Notes under the pieces: model-generated
Told to the model about the DNA's origin: nothing
Seen by the model: only the letters and a program-made list of their open reading frames with translations
Databases searched by the model: none
Part shown: positions 1 to 6,471 of the stretch, one piece after another
Layout: each line of letters opens with the position of its first letter
Position numbering within the stretch: position 1 is the stretch's first letter
Position numbers and translations under genes: made by a program
Assembly: GCA_964621445.1 (NCBI GenBank)
Contig: CAZUNO010000048.1
Span: forward strand, 1 to 12,083
Direction of reading: 5' to 3'
DNA length: 12,083 nucleotides
Source of the DNA: CAZUNO01 sp964621445 [NCBI: Candidatus Hadarchaeota archaeon]
Lineage (GTDB): Archaea; CAYQAE01; CAYVLA01

Positions 1-225
1 AGTGGATGCCGTCATCTGGCTGGCGTATGTCCCGCGCTTTACCTTCCCCAATATATGTCCGACAGCTGGGATAGAGCGGCGAATTTCCACCGAAAACTGA
101 AGCCATTCGCTCCCCCAAAACGGTAACCGGAAAAGGCCGTTATCCGGTACTATGATGCCTGGGCACTTTCAAGTCAATGCGATGGTAAGATAAGAAATCC
201 AACGGACTGGATTCTCCAACAGCTG
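1..225. other. Left edge with no confident gene
   Basis: All plus-strand frames are closed within the first 126 bases: frame 1 by TAA at 124-126, frame 2 by TGA at 98-100, and frame 3 by TAG near base 72. From base 127 frame 1 is open and runs without a stop into the 226-474 open frame, but it has no ATG, GTG or TTG until 226. On the minus strand a frame is open from about base 168 down to the window edge (about 56 codons). It lacks an early start codon and resembles nothing I recognise. The stretch could be decayed coding sequence or the edge of a neighbouring gene outside the window. Confidence 0.3.
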
Positions 226-474
226 TTGCCTGTTTGGTCAATCAAACACGACCTGATCTACGATGTATTTGAGGTACCGCCAGATCCCAGCCAGCTGGAG
301 AAGGAGGCTCTAGAACGTTCCCTGGGGAAACATAGATACATAGCCTCCAATCGACCGCGCGAGGGCTCTCTATACCTCGGTGCGGGAACCGAGGCTACCT
401 CAATCGACAGGAGCATGGCAGAGACGGTTCGTAGACGTATTGAGCAGGAGCTAAGATCGCGCGGCTGGCTTTAA
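226..474 (+). CDS. Short unrecognised ORF, possibly a gene remnant
   Basis: This is an open frame of 82 codons starting at TTG and ending in TAA. The predicted protein is charged and soluble, with no signal peptide or membrane helix. It ends in a basic helical stretch rich in Arg and Glu (about residues 64-80). No Shine-Dalgarno sequence precedes the TTG, and no obvious TATA box sits at the right distance. The same frame is open for another 33 codons upstream (from base 127) and reads protein-like there, after an in-frame TAA at 124-126. This makes a truncated or degenerate longer gene more likely than a true short gene. It is also the only plausible plus-strand gene in a window otherwise coded on the minus strand. 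I do not recognise the family and propose no function. Confidence 0.3.
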   Translation: MPVWSIKHDLIYDVFEVPPDPSQLEKEALERSLGKHRYIASNRPREGSLYLGAGTEATSIDRSMAETVRRRIEQELRSRGWL

Positions 475-534
475 AATAATTATTCCTCAACCAGTGAGTG
501 AGTTACTTTCTGGCGCCATTTGGACTTAATGTCT

Positions 535-563
535 TGAGAAGGGTCGGCATGGCAGCCTTCTCA
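535..563. repeat. Inverted repeat in intergenic space
   Basis: A perfect 8-base inverted repeat (TGAGAAGG at 535-542 and CCTTCTCA at 556-563) encloses a 13-base loop. It lies about 90 bases downstream of the stop codon of the minus-strand exported-protein gene and about 60 bases downstream of the plus-strand short ORF. It could act as a transcript 3' structure for either strand. Neither side carries the T-rich tract expected of an archaeal terminator, so I do not call it one. Confidence 0.35.
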
Positions 564-654
564 TCGCCCTGGGTAGTTCCGTTATCCGTTCGTACGGTGT
601 GTTAGAGCAGTTGATGCTATCCATCCCAAATCTTCATCAGGCACCCCGTGAGGT

Positions 655-1893
655 TTAGGAGGTTCTTCGTGTGGTTTTCACCTGCCTGTACAGGGCCCTC
701 CTTATCATGATCGTCCACAACAAGAACCCTGCAGCGAGGGAGACCCCCATGATGGCCAGCCATTCCACCAGATACACGTACAGGAGCGCCTCATTCTTGA
801 GTTCGGTGGCCCTGTCCTGTAGTTCCATAAGAGTCCCGATGACCTGGTCCAGGGATTCGTAGGCGGCGTCGAAATCACGGTCCAGGTAAGACATTGTGGT
901 CTCCGTTCTCAGTGAGCGGATTTTCCCGAGTTCTTCATACTCATCGCTGGGATTTGCCCCGAAGCTCTCCGCGAATTCAAGCAGGCTCAACAGCAGACCT
1001 TGCTGGATGTCGAATTCGTAGAGTTCCTGCCGAAATTTGTGGACCTTCATGGGATCCTCCGGGAGGTCCCTCCCCGTGCTGAACCACACGATGTTGGCCA
1101 ATACGTCCCTGGCATAGGGGTTCTCAGTTGACCAGAAGCGGTTGGTAACCATGTCCCGGAAGGTAAAGGTTACGGACTCGTTCCATTTCCAGTAAAAGAC
1201 ATGGGGGATCTGACCGGGAATGGGCGATCCTACCCCCTGATTGTTCCTGGTGTAGGAGAGGATCTTTGACCCCGGTTTTGGAACCGTGTTCAACCCATTG
1301 TAGTTTGGAAACAGGGGCTCGATACCTTCCTTGAAGGGACCCATTATCGAGGGTAGATCCGGGTCCCGTTTTATGATCAGTTGTCCCCGCTCGCCCTGGA
1401 ATTTTGACATATCGGACAACACGGCCTCCACGTCATTGGGGAAAGCTTCGGAAAGGATGCTATTTCTCCATGGGTCGTGGTAGGAGGAAAGTGCGCTGAG
1501 CACGCTCCTGGTGTTGAAGGCTCCCATCTGTTTCTCGGAAAGAGTCCGGTATAACCACCTCTCCTGTCTATCCGATAGGAAATTAAGATCGGTCTGGGCA
1601 AGGGTGAAATACTCGTAGGAGGTTAACTGGTCATAGGTGCGGGGAAAGTATATGCGCATGTACCGCTGGACGTCGGATACTCCTGACCACTGGTCACCGC
1701 GCATGGGGATCAGGGTTGGAGAGGTGGAGGGCTCGCTCGTGAACCAGGGGCGGAGGACGGTTATCTCGTGGCCCTTTCCCATGGCCAGGACCTTGATGAT
1801 TGTCGGATCGACCTGGCCAAAAACGGGGGCGAGTAAAAGAAGGACCAGGGCCAGCGGTATGACGTCGTATTTGATGGTTTTGCTCATGCCCAT
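655..1893 (-). CDS. Exported membrane-anchored protein, possible amidotransferase-like fold
   Basis: The protein has 412 residues from the ATG at 1893. The frame extends further upstream, but a TATA-like element centred near 1917 places the transcript start almost exactly at this ATG, so the shorter start is preferred; an ATG at 1887 is a close alternative. Residues 9-26 form a hydrophobic signal or anchor segment. An external domain follows (about 30-280), then a helical region (about 285-368), a transmembrane helix (about 371-395) and a short basic cytoplasmic tail. Residues 80-135 run beta-strand, acidic helix, then a G-A-F-N-T-R-S turn. This vaguely recalls the class I glutamine amidotransferase-like fold of other exported archaeal proteins, but I see no convincing Cys-His-Glu triad. 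The fold suggestion is weak and no activity is claimed. It is transcribed separately from the operon upstream. Confidence 0.8.
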   Translation of the reverse strand: MGMSKTIKYDVIPLALVLLLLAPVFGQVDPTIIKVLAMGKGHEITVLRPWFTSEPSTSPTLIPMRGDQWSGVSDVQRYMRIYFPRTYDQLTSYEYFTLAQTDLNFLSDRQERWLYRTLSEKQMGAFNTRSVLSALSSYHDPWRNSILSEAFPNDVEAVLSDMSKFQGERGQLIIKRDPDLPSIMGPFKEGIEPLFPNYNGLNTVPKPGSKILSYTRNNQGVGSPIPGQIPHVFYWKWNESVTFTFRDMVTNRFWSTENPYARDVLANIVWFSTGRDLPEDPMKVHKFRQELYEFDIQQGLLLSLLEFAESFGANPSDEYEELGKIRSLRTETTMSYLDRDFDAAYESLDQVIGTLMELQDRATELKNEALLYVYLVEWLAIMGVSLAAGFLLWTIMIRRALYRQVKTTRRTS

Positions 1894-1909
1894 TATACAT
1901 AGAGCTGGA

Positions 1910-1925
1910 TGGAATATTAAGGCTT
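1910..1925 (-). promoter_or_regulatory. Putative TATA box of the exported-protein gene
   Basis: The minus strand reads CCTTAATATTCC here, centred about 24 bases upstream of the ATG at 1893. Archaeal TATA boxes centre roughly 26 bases before the transcription start, so transcription would begin at or next to the ATG, giving a leaderless mRNA. This is consistent with the absence of a Shine-Dalgarno sequence there. A second AT-rich stretch (TATTATTATAG on the minus strand, about 1970-1980) is further away and less well placed. Confidence 0.45.
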
Positions 1926-2076
1926 GGGGAGGGCGGTTTATCAACATAAACAACGAATACACCCCTCCGGCTATAATAATACATGGAGAGAGGTAGCCGC
2001 AAACCGATGCCTAGACAAACCTTACCCCCCAGCCAGGTCCCATAGCTGTTTGACATGGATAGCTGGAATCCGGCTC

Positions 2077-2421
2077 CTAGTTCAAGGACTTTCCTGGGCT
2101 CTGGGTCCTGTATCTGGCCTTCACCATCTCCAGGGCGTCGGGGCGTTCCTCCAGTTTCCTGTCAAGCGCCAGGGATACACCCTCCAGGGTCAGATCGTCC
2201 CTCGTAGGTCCCAGGCCGCCCGAGATCAGGATCAGTGACGGCTCCCTCTTGAGTGCAGACCGCAGAACATCGGCTATTACACCGGGGTCGTCCTCGATGG
2301 TGGTTATCCTGGTGAGGGTGTTACCGGTGACCGATATACGCTTGGCCATCCAGTTGGAGTTGGTGTCCAAAACCTCTCCCTCCAGGATCTCGTAGCCCAC
2401 GGTTATGATCTCGACTTCCAT
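2077..2421 (-). CDS. CinA/MoaB-domain protein, C-terminally truncated
   Basis: The protein has 114 residues from the ATG at 2421. A GTG at 2433 is in frame, but it would lie upstream of the transcription start implied by the TATA box. It matches the N-terminal half of the CinA/MoaB-like molybdopterin-binding domain (COG1058 type). Residues 1-15 form the opening strand and E-I-L-E-G turn, D-T-N-S lies at 19-22, and the diagnostic G-G-L-G-P-T at 68-73 is followed by R-D-D. The usual domain is about 170 residues, often within a protein of 250 or more. Here the frame stops about 40 residues after the G-G-L-G-P-T motif, before the N-P-V-G-x-A-P-G region. None of the three frames downstream of the stop restores that region, so a 3' deletion is more likely than a frameshift. 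It may be a decaying gene or a short functional derivative. Confidence 0.65.
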   Translation of the reverse strand: MEVEIITVGYEILEGEVLDTNSNWMAKRISVTGNTLTRITTIEDDPGVIADVLRSALKREPSLILISGGLGPTRDDLTLEGVSLALDRKLEERPDALEMVKARYRTQSPGKSLN

Positions 2422-2446
2422 GCCGACTATCACGGGACCGGAGACC

Positions 2447-2456
2447 CTTTATATCT
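2447..2456 (-). promoter_or_regulatory. Putative TATA box of the CinA-like gene
   Basis: The minus strand carries AGATATAAAG, a near-ideal archaeal TATA box, centred about 31 bases upstream of the ATG at 2421. It predicts a transcription start around 2425 and therefore a leader of only a few bases. This supports the ATG over the GTG at 2433. It also shows that the truncated gene still has a well-formed promoter separate from the operon ending at 2500. Confidence 0.55.
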
Positions 2457-2465
2457 GTCTCGGGG

Positions 2466-2486
2466 CATGTCGGATCACTGAACATG
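2466..2486. repeat. Inverted repeat CATGT-N11-ACATG
   Basis: CATGT at 2466-2470 and ACATG at 2482-2486 form a perfect inverted repeat with 11 bases between the arms. It lies about 10 bases upstream of the CinA-like gene's TATA box and just after the protease gene's stop codon. Half-sites spaced about one and a half helical turns apart could bind a dimeric regulator, but five-base arms arise often by chance. Confidence 0.25.
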
Positions 2487-2499
2487 ACACGGGGTTCAA

Positions 2500-3477
2500 T
2501 CAGCAACCCAATGTAGCGAGCGTCCAAAGCTCCTCCATATCTTCAACGAACTCGATCTCTAACTCGATATTTGTCTCAATGTACTCCTCGGTCGAGACCA
2601 GTACTGGAACCTGCCGCCTGTAGGTCCTTCCCCACATTTTTGTCGTTTGTTCCTCATAGACCGTCATCTGGGAGTTCTCCTCGGGGACGAATAGGACAGT
2701 GAACCCCGCATCCTTGGCGGCTTGGGCCTTCTGCTCGACCCCCCCAATCGCGCCGATAGTCCCATCAGCATTGATCGTGCCGGTGAGGGAGATGTCAGAC
2801 CTGATCTCCTGGTGCTCGATTATCGACAGGGCGAGGAGTGTCATCGCCGCACCCGCGCTCGGACCGTCGACCGAGGGTATCTCCGCCTCCGCAGAAATGG
2901 AGAATATCAGATCGTAGCTATCGAGACTCTTACGGGAGATCCTCTCCGCCGTTTCCTTCGCCAGAATGGCCGTGTCCTGAAAAACCTCGCCCATCAGGGG
3001 TTCCGTGTTGACCAGAATCCTTCCCTTGCCAGGCGTCATCTCCAGGCTCAGATGGGTCATCGTCCCTACATACTCGTAGCTGGTTGTGAACGGCCAACTG
3101 CCAGTTGAAACCGTCATGACCGCCGGTGCGGACACAGAGGCGGTGGTGAGGTCGGAGAAGACGTAAGTGGTGTTTGTAAGGTTGTATAGGGAGGCCTGCT
3201 GGTAGCCCAGCACCAGCTGCTGGTAGTTGTCAAGCATGGTGTCGCATGCCTCGTTCCTCTCGATCTCCTTGGCGAGGGCCTGCTCAAGTTCGGACATCGC
3301 TCGAGACATGTTGGCAGACTGTTCTCTCTCGGCATTCAGGGAGTTGAGAGCCCCGATCAACGCAAATGTCATCGTCCCTGATAGGAATATCATCGCCAAG
3401 AATGCCACTGGCAGGGCCCTTTTGGTCCAAGTCGATTTCTCTCCATACGAATAGCCGCTCCGTTCATCAGGCATCAT
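2500..3477 (-). CDS. Membrane-anchored Lon-like serine protease (S16 family)
   Basis: The protein has 325 residues. One transmembrane helix (about 21-44) is followed by a coiled-coil-like stretch (about 45-75), a linker with N-glycosylation sequons at 56, 99 and 102, and a Lon-type proteolytic domain (about 140-300). The catalytic Ser is residue 207 in V-D-G-P-S-A-G and the Lys is residue 250 in G-G-V-E-Q-K. Their spacing of 43 matches the Ser679/Lys722 pair of E. coli Lon. There is no AAA+ domain, so the protease does not have its own ATP-driven unfoldase. This fits the archaeal stand-alone S16 group (COG1750). The topology puts the catalytic domain outside the membrane. The start codon lies 6 bases after the upstream gene's stop, with a GGAGAAGAGG site in that gene's last codons. 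It is the last gene of the operon and is inferred to degrade or process envelope proteins. Confidence 0.88.
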   Translation of the reverse strand: MMPDERSGYSYGEKSTWTKRALPVAFLAMIFLSGTMTFALIGALNSLNAEREQSANMSRAMSELEQALAKEIERNEACDTMLDNYQQLVLGYQQASLYNLTNTTYVFSDLTTASVSAPAVMTVSTGSWPFTTSYEYVGTMTHLSLEMTPGKGRILVNTEPLMGEVFQDTAILAKETAERISRKSLDSYDLIFSISAEAEIPSVDGPSAGAAMTLLALSIIEHQEIRSDISLTGTINADGTIGAIGGVEQKAQAAKDAGFTVLFVPEENSQMTVYEEQTTKMWGRTYRRQVPVLVSTEEYIETNIELEIEFVEDMEELWTLATLGC

Positions 3478-3483
3478 TTCTAA

Positions 3484-4353
3484 TTAGTCCTCTTCTCCGA
3501 CTTTGTAGGTTTCCTTGACAATGAAGGTAAGATCTCCGATTGGATATTCTCCGATTACCCGCCTGGATGTCGAGGAGGTATCCAGGCCCGAAAACATGAC
3601 TGTGGTGATATAGATATCGTAGGTTCCCGTTAAGGCGGGTGCTGTTAGGTTAAGGTCGATGGATGGAGGATTCGAGGGGTCGTATGTATCGTATGATAGG
3701 CCTGTGATGTTAACACCGTAGATGATGTGCCCTTCTTGAGATTCCCTGATCACACGAACATTGATGATTGAAGACGTGGGGTCCTCCACCTTTAGGGACT
3801 CAGGAACGGCGACTAGAAACTCGCTGATTTCCCCGGGTCTCGTACGGTTTCTATCTTTACCCGGAATTGCCCCATTACCACCGGGATTACCTCCACCGGG
3901 ATTACCTCCACCGCGCCCCATCGATTCCGTCATGTATTCAGTTATCCTTTCCATGGAGAGTTCGATGGAGAATTGTACTCCTGAAGCTACATCGGTCGTC
4001 TCAACGGGCAAGGGTTGATTTGTATCATTTACCTCTCCTTCTGAGCCGTTCCCGCCAAGGAGGATTATGGCTCCTAATACCGCGACAGCCATAACCACGC
4101 CTACAAGGATTATAGGTTTTTGAGGAATTTGTCCTGACGTAGCTTCGGATTTCGGTTCAGCGGTTGGGGTGGCTTCGGGTTTTATTTCGTTCTGTTCGGT
4201 TTTGGGCGTAGGCTCTCTAGCCGCTTTGCACTGGTGTCTAGATCTCGAGAGGTGGTTATTGCAAAGGACTTTACCGCAGGCATCGCAGGTTTGGAACTTA
4301 TGTAGCCTTCTTCCACACACTTCGCAGTTTCGATTATCCGTTGATGAAGGCAT
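3484..4353 (-). CDS. AN1-type zinc-finger membrane protein
   Basis: The protein has 289 residues from the ATG at 4353; an in-frame ATG at 4401 would overlap the permease gene and lacks this start's Shine-Dalgarno site. Residues 10-42 hold C-x2-C-x9-C-x2-C-x4-C-x2-H-x5-H-x-C, exactly the AN1 zinc-finger spacing with all eight ligands. A Pro/Thr/Glu/Lys linker follows (about 46-78), then one transmembrane helix (about 80-99) and an external part of about 190 residues with N-x-S/T sequons. The external part includes a Gly-Pro-Asn stretch (147-165) and a C-terminal beta-rich domain (about 175-283). Topology places the finger in the cytoplasm and the beta domain outside. It is cotranscribed with the ABC genes and the protease. 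A role as an adaptor or sensor bridging the membrane is inference; the external domain is unrecognised. Confidence 0.83.
   Translation of the reverse strand: MPSSTDNRNCEVCGRRLHKFQTCDACGKVLCNNHLSRSRHQCKAAREPTPKTEQNEIKPEATPTAEPKSEATSGQIPQKPIILVGVVMAVAVLGAIILLGGNGSEGEVNDTNQPLPVETTDVASGVQFSIELSMERITEYMTESMGRGGGNPGGGNPGGNGAIPGKDRNRTRPGEISEFLVAVPESLKVEDPTSSIINVRVIRESQEGHIIYGVNITGLSYDTYDPSNPPSIDLNLTAPALTGTYDIYITTVMFSGLDTSSTSRRVIGEYPIGDLTFIVKETYKVGEED
3874..3915 (-). repeat. In-frame 12/15-base tandem repeat
   Basis: Three adjacent units on the plus strand (ATTACCACCGGG, ATTACCTCCACCGGG and ATTACCTCCACCGCG) encode a G-G-G-N-P repeat in the external linker of the zinc-finger protein. Unit lengths are multiples of three, so the copy number can vary without shifting the frame. 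The product is a flexible spacer between the membrane helix region and the C-terminal beta domain. Confidence 0.7.
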
Positions 4354-4357
4354 ATTT

Positions 4358-4365
4358 TCACGTCC
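4358..4365 (-). promoter_or_regulatory. Shine-Dalgarno site deciding the zinc-finger start
   Basis: The minus strand reads GGACGTGA, one mismatch from GGAGGTGA, four bases before the ATG at 4353. Its first G is the last base of the permease stop codon. The site selects this start over the in-frame ATG at 4401 and indicates coupled translation within the operon. Confidence 0.65.
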
Positions 4366-5420
4366 TACGTCAGGTCCATTCGCGCGAAGAGGAAGTAACA
4401 AGATCCAAAAAGCAGGACCGTCACTACCAATAGTGCGAGTATGTTCTGCCAGCTATTGGCAATCGCCTCACCAAGGCTTATGCTCTTTCCCTCTCCCGTT
4501 TCCGTAAACGCTGTCTCGGTCGTCTTTGTTAACACGGATTTGGCGGCGTTTTCGAAGTGTGTTCGAGGCGAGATCAGTTTGACAGTATCCTCGATGCTCT
4601 GCCTCCTTTCCAACTCCTCGTTTAACTGCGCCCTGGCCTCCTCCCTCTCCTCTTCTGGAAGCTGGAATAATTGAGCTCGTCCCAGAGTCGATCCGGGCGT
4701 TAATGCGTCGGCCACGAGACCAGCCATTTGAGGAACGAGTATAACCAGAACCAGCCAGATAATCACTCCCCATAAAAGAGCGGATGAAGACTCCTTGAAC
4801 TTGATGGATAGGAGAACTCCGAGCCCCAGGAAGAGGGCCACGTAAGCGACGCAGAGAATTACCATCACCACAAGGCGTGTTACATCTGCTCCCGTCGGAC
4901 TATATCCTGTTAACCCGACGATGAGAACCGATCCCAGCATGAAGCTGACGCCGAGCGCGATTACGACGACGATCAGCCTCGAAATAATCTTCGAGTTAAT
5001 CACTACATCGCGGAAGACGGGCATCGTCATCAGGACATTGAGACTCCTCTTTTCCCCTTCTCCCGATACTGCATCGAATCCTAGGACCAGTGCGAGTATT
5101 CCTCCCACGAGACCAAGAAATGTGGCCATGGATTTGAAGGAGTCCATGGTATCTGGCTTGGGGACCTCTGCACGGCCTCTTGCAAGACCTCTAAGCCCCC
5201 CCGACGTATTTTTTCCCCCACCGAAGCCTCCTTCGGCCTTGATCTGGTTGAGCTCAAGCTGTTCGTTGTATTCCTGGACCTGTTCATCGTATGTTAGTAT
5301 GCCCTGATAGGCGCTCACTAGGATAAGCAGCGAGAAAATTGTGAGGATTACCAGGAAGGTTCTGTTGGAAAGGTAATCATAGACTTCTTTTCTCACGATA
5401 GTCAGTATATTGTTATCCAT
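4365..5420 (-). CDS. ABC-2 type transporter permease
   Basis: The protein has 351 residues and about six transmembrane helices (near 21-38, 98-115, 147-170, 181-205, 212-236 and 324-345), in the layout of the NosY-like ABC-2 permeases (ABC2_membrane_2 type). The cytoplasmic turn after helix 2 contains G-E-G-E-K-R-S-L-N-V-L, typical of the coupling region of this family. Two large external loops stand out: residues 39-97, charged then Gly-rich, and 237-323, with a Glu/Arg-rich helical segment near 255-275. The start lies 3 bases after the ATPase stop codon, with GGAGTGGTGA overlapping that stop. It pairs with the ATPase encoded just upstream to form an exporter-type ABC complex. The substrate cannot be read from the sequence; members of this family move lipids, peptides, polysaccharides or copper-related factors. 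Confidence 0.92.
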   Translation of the reverse strand: MDNNILTIVRKEVYDYLSNRTFLVILTIFSLLILVSAYQGILTYDEQVQEYNEQLELNQIKAEGGFGGGKNTSGGLRGLARGRAEVPKPDTMDSFKSMATFLGLVGGILALVLGFDAVSGEGEKRSLNVLMTMPVFRDVVINSKIISRLIVVVIALGVSFMLGSVLIVGLTGYSPTGADVTRLVVMVILCVAYVALFLGLGVLLSIKFKESSSALLWGVIIWLVLVILVPQMAGLVADALTPGSTLGRAQLFQLPEEEREEARAQLNEELERRQSIEDTVKLISPRTHFENAAKSVLTKTTETAFTETGEGKSISLGEAIANSWQNILALLVVTVLLFGSCYFLFARMDLT

Positions 5421-5423
5421 GTA

Positions 5424-6467
5424 TCACCACTCCTTTTTTAGAGACTCGTTATCATTAGCCGGTCGGCCTGGTTGTCCGCCGACATGCGATTCCTCGTAGA
5501 CTTTCAGGAAGACATCCTCGAGGGATGGGGTATTTGACTCGAATGAAAGCACGGCACCCCCATTTCTCATTATAATTATGGAGACGGATTCCCGCGGATC
5601 GGCACCCGGTTTGGCGGTTACGAAAATCTCCCCGTCAGCATTTTCGACCTTAACTACGTCTTTGATTGTCCCTATCTCGGCCGCTATATTGGAGATGTTC
5701 TCCTTGCTTGCTTTGACTTCGATATGATAGTTTACCTCCCCGATTTCTTTTAGTTCCTTCGACAGTGTATCTGTTTCTCCCATAGCGATGACCTTGCCGC
5801 TGGCAAGTATCCCGACGGTCTTACAGACCTCTGCTACCTCGAAAAGCAGATGGGTTGACAGTATTATGGTGACATCCATTTCCTCGTTCATCCTGCCTAT
5901 CAACTTCCGAATCTGTGCCATCCCGTAAGGATCAAGCCCGTGGGTTGGCTCGTCGAGAAACGCAACCGCCGGGTCGTTTACGACGCTCACAGCAATTCCA
6001 AGGCGCTGGCGCATTCCCTTAGAGAATCTGCCGACCTTCTCGTTTTCCCATCGTTCCATGCCGAGCATCTGAAGAAGAGCATCTGCCTTCTCTCTCCTTT
6101 CATCGCTTTTCATTCCATAGAACTCCGCGAAGTATTCTAGGTTCTGCCTGGCAGTGAGGTTCTCGTAGTAGCCAGGATTCTCGGGGAGGTACCCCGTGAC
6201 CTCCTTGACCTTCCTCGCCTCTCTCTCAACGTCAAAGCCAGCGACCTGCGCGCTGCCTGAGGACGGGGTCAGCAGCCCGGTGAGTATCTTGATCATGGTG
6301 CTTTTACCCGCACCGTTGGGCCCGATCAGACCGAAGATATCCCCCTGTTGGACGGACAAACTCACATCTGACAGGGCCGTTATACCGCCCTCGTAGCGTT
6401 TCCCAAGGCTAGTGGCATTGACTATAATATCGTCATCCTTAGCTGCAGTTTGACTCTTGGAATTCAT
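5424..6467 (-). CDS. ABC transporter ATP-binding protein
   Basis: The protein has 347 residues and a complete nucleotide-binding domain (about 14-232). Walker A is G-P-N-G-A-G-K-S-T at 49-57, and the Q-loop region G-Y-L-P-E-N-P (92-98) has Glu where many ABC proteins have Gln, as is common in this subfamily. The signature is F-S-K-G-M-R-Q-R-L-G (148-157), Walker B is V-A-F-L-D-E-P (168-174), the D-loop is G-L-D-P and the switch His is residue 206. The C-terminal extension (about 240-347) resembles the accessory domain common in ATPases partnered with ABC-2 permeases. The start is fixed by GGAGATGA at 6472-6479, four bases before the ATG and overlapping the stop codon of the upstream gene. It energises the permease encoded next to it. 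Confidence 0.95.
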   Translation of the reverse strand: MNSKSQTAAKDDDIIVNATSLGKRYEGGITALSDVSLSVQQGDIFGLIGPNGAGKSTMIKILTGLLTPSSGSAQVAGFDVEREARKVKEVTGYLPENPGYYENLTARQNLEYFAEFYGMKSDERREKADALLQMLGMERWENEKVGRFSKGMRQRLGIAVSVVNDPAVAFLDEPTHGLDPYGMAQIRKLIGRMNEEMDVTIILSTHLLFEVAEVCKTVGILASGKVIAMGETDTLSKELKEIGEVNYHIEVKASKENISNIAAEIGTIKDVVKVENADGEIFVTAKPGADPRESVSIIIMRNGGAVLSFESNTPSLEDVFLKVYEESHVGGQPGRPANDNESLKKEW

Positions 6468-6471
6468 TTCT

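Noticed and set aside
535-563. Inverted repeat considered as a transcription terminator
   Set aside because: There is no T-rich tract after either arm; kept only as a repeat.
590-650. Stretch GTTAGAGCAG with tRNA-like D-arm appearance
   Set aside because: No matching acceptor, anticodon or T-arm stems could be drawn around it.
1694-2056. A minus-strand 120-codon frame between the CinA-like and exported-protein genes, considered as the missing end of CinA
   Set aside because: Its translation lacks the expected N-P-V-G-x-A-P-G region and overlaps the signal peptide region of the next gene in another frame.
2042-2065. Direct repeat ATAGCTG (2042-2048 and 2059-2065) downstream of the CinA-like gene
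   Set aside because: Only seven bases, with no relation to a predicted promoter; likely chance.
3874-3915. Short repeats considered as a CRISPR-like array
   Set aside because: The units are 12-15 bases, directly adjacent without spacers, and lie in frame inside a coding region.
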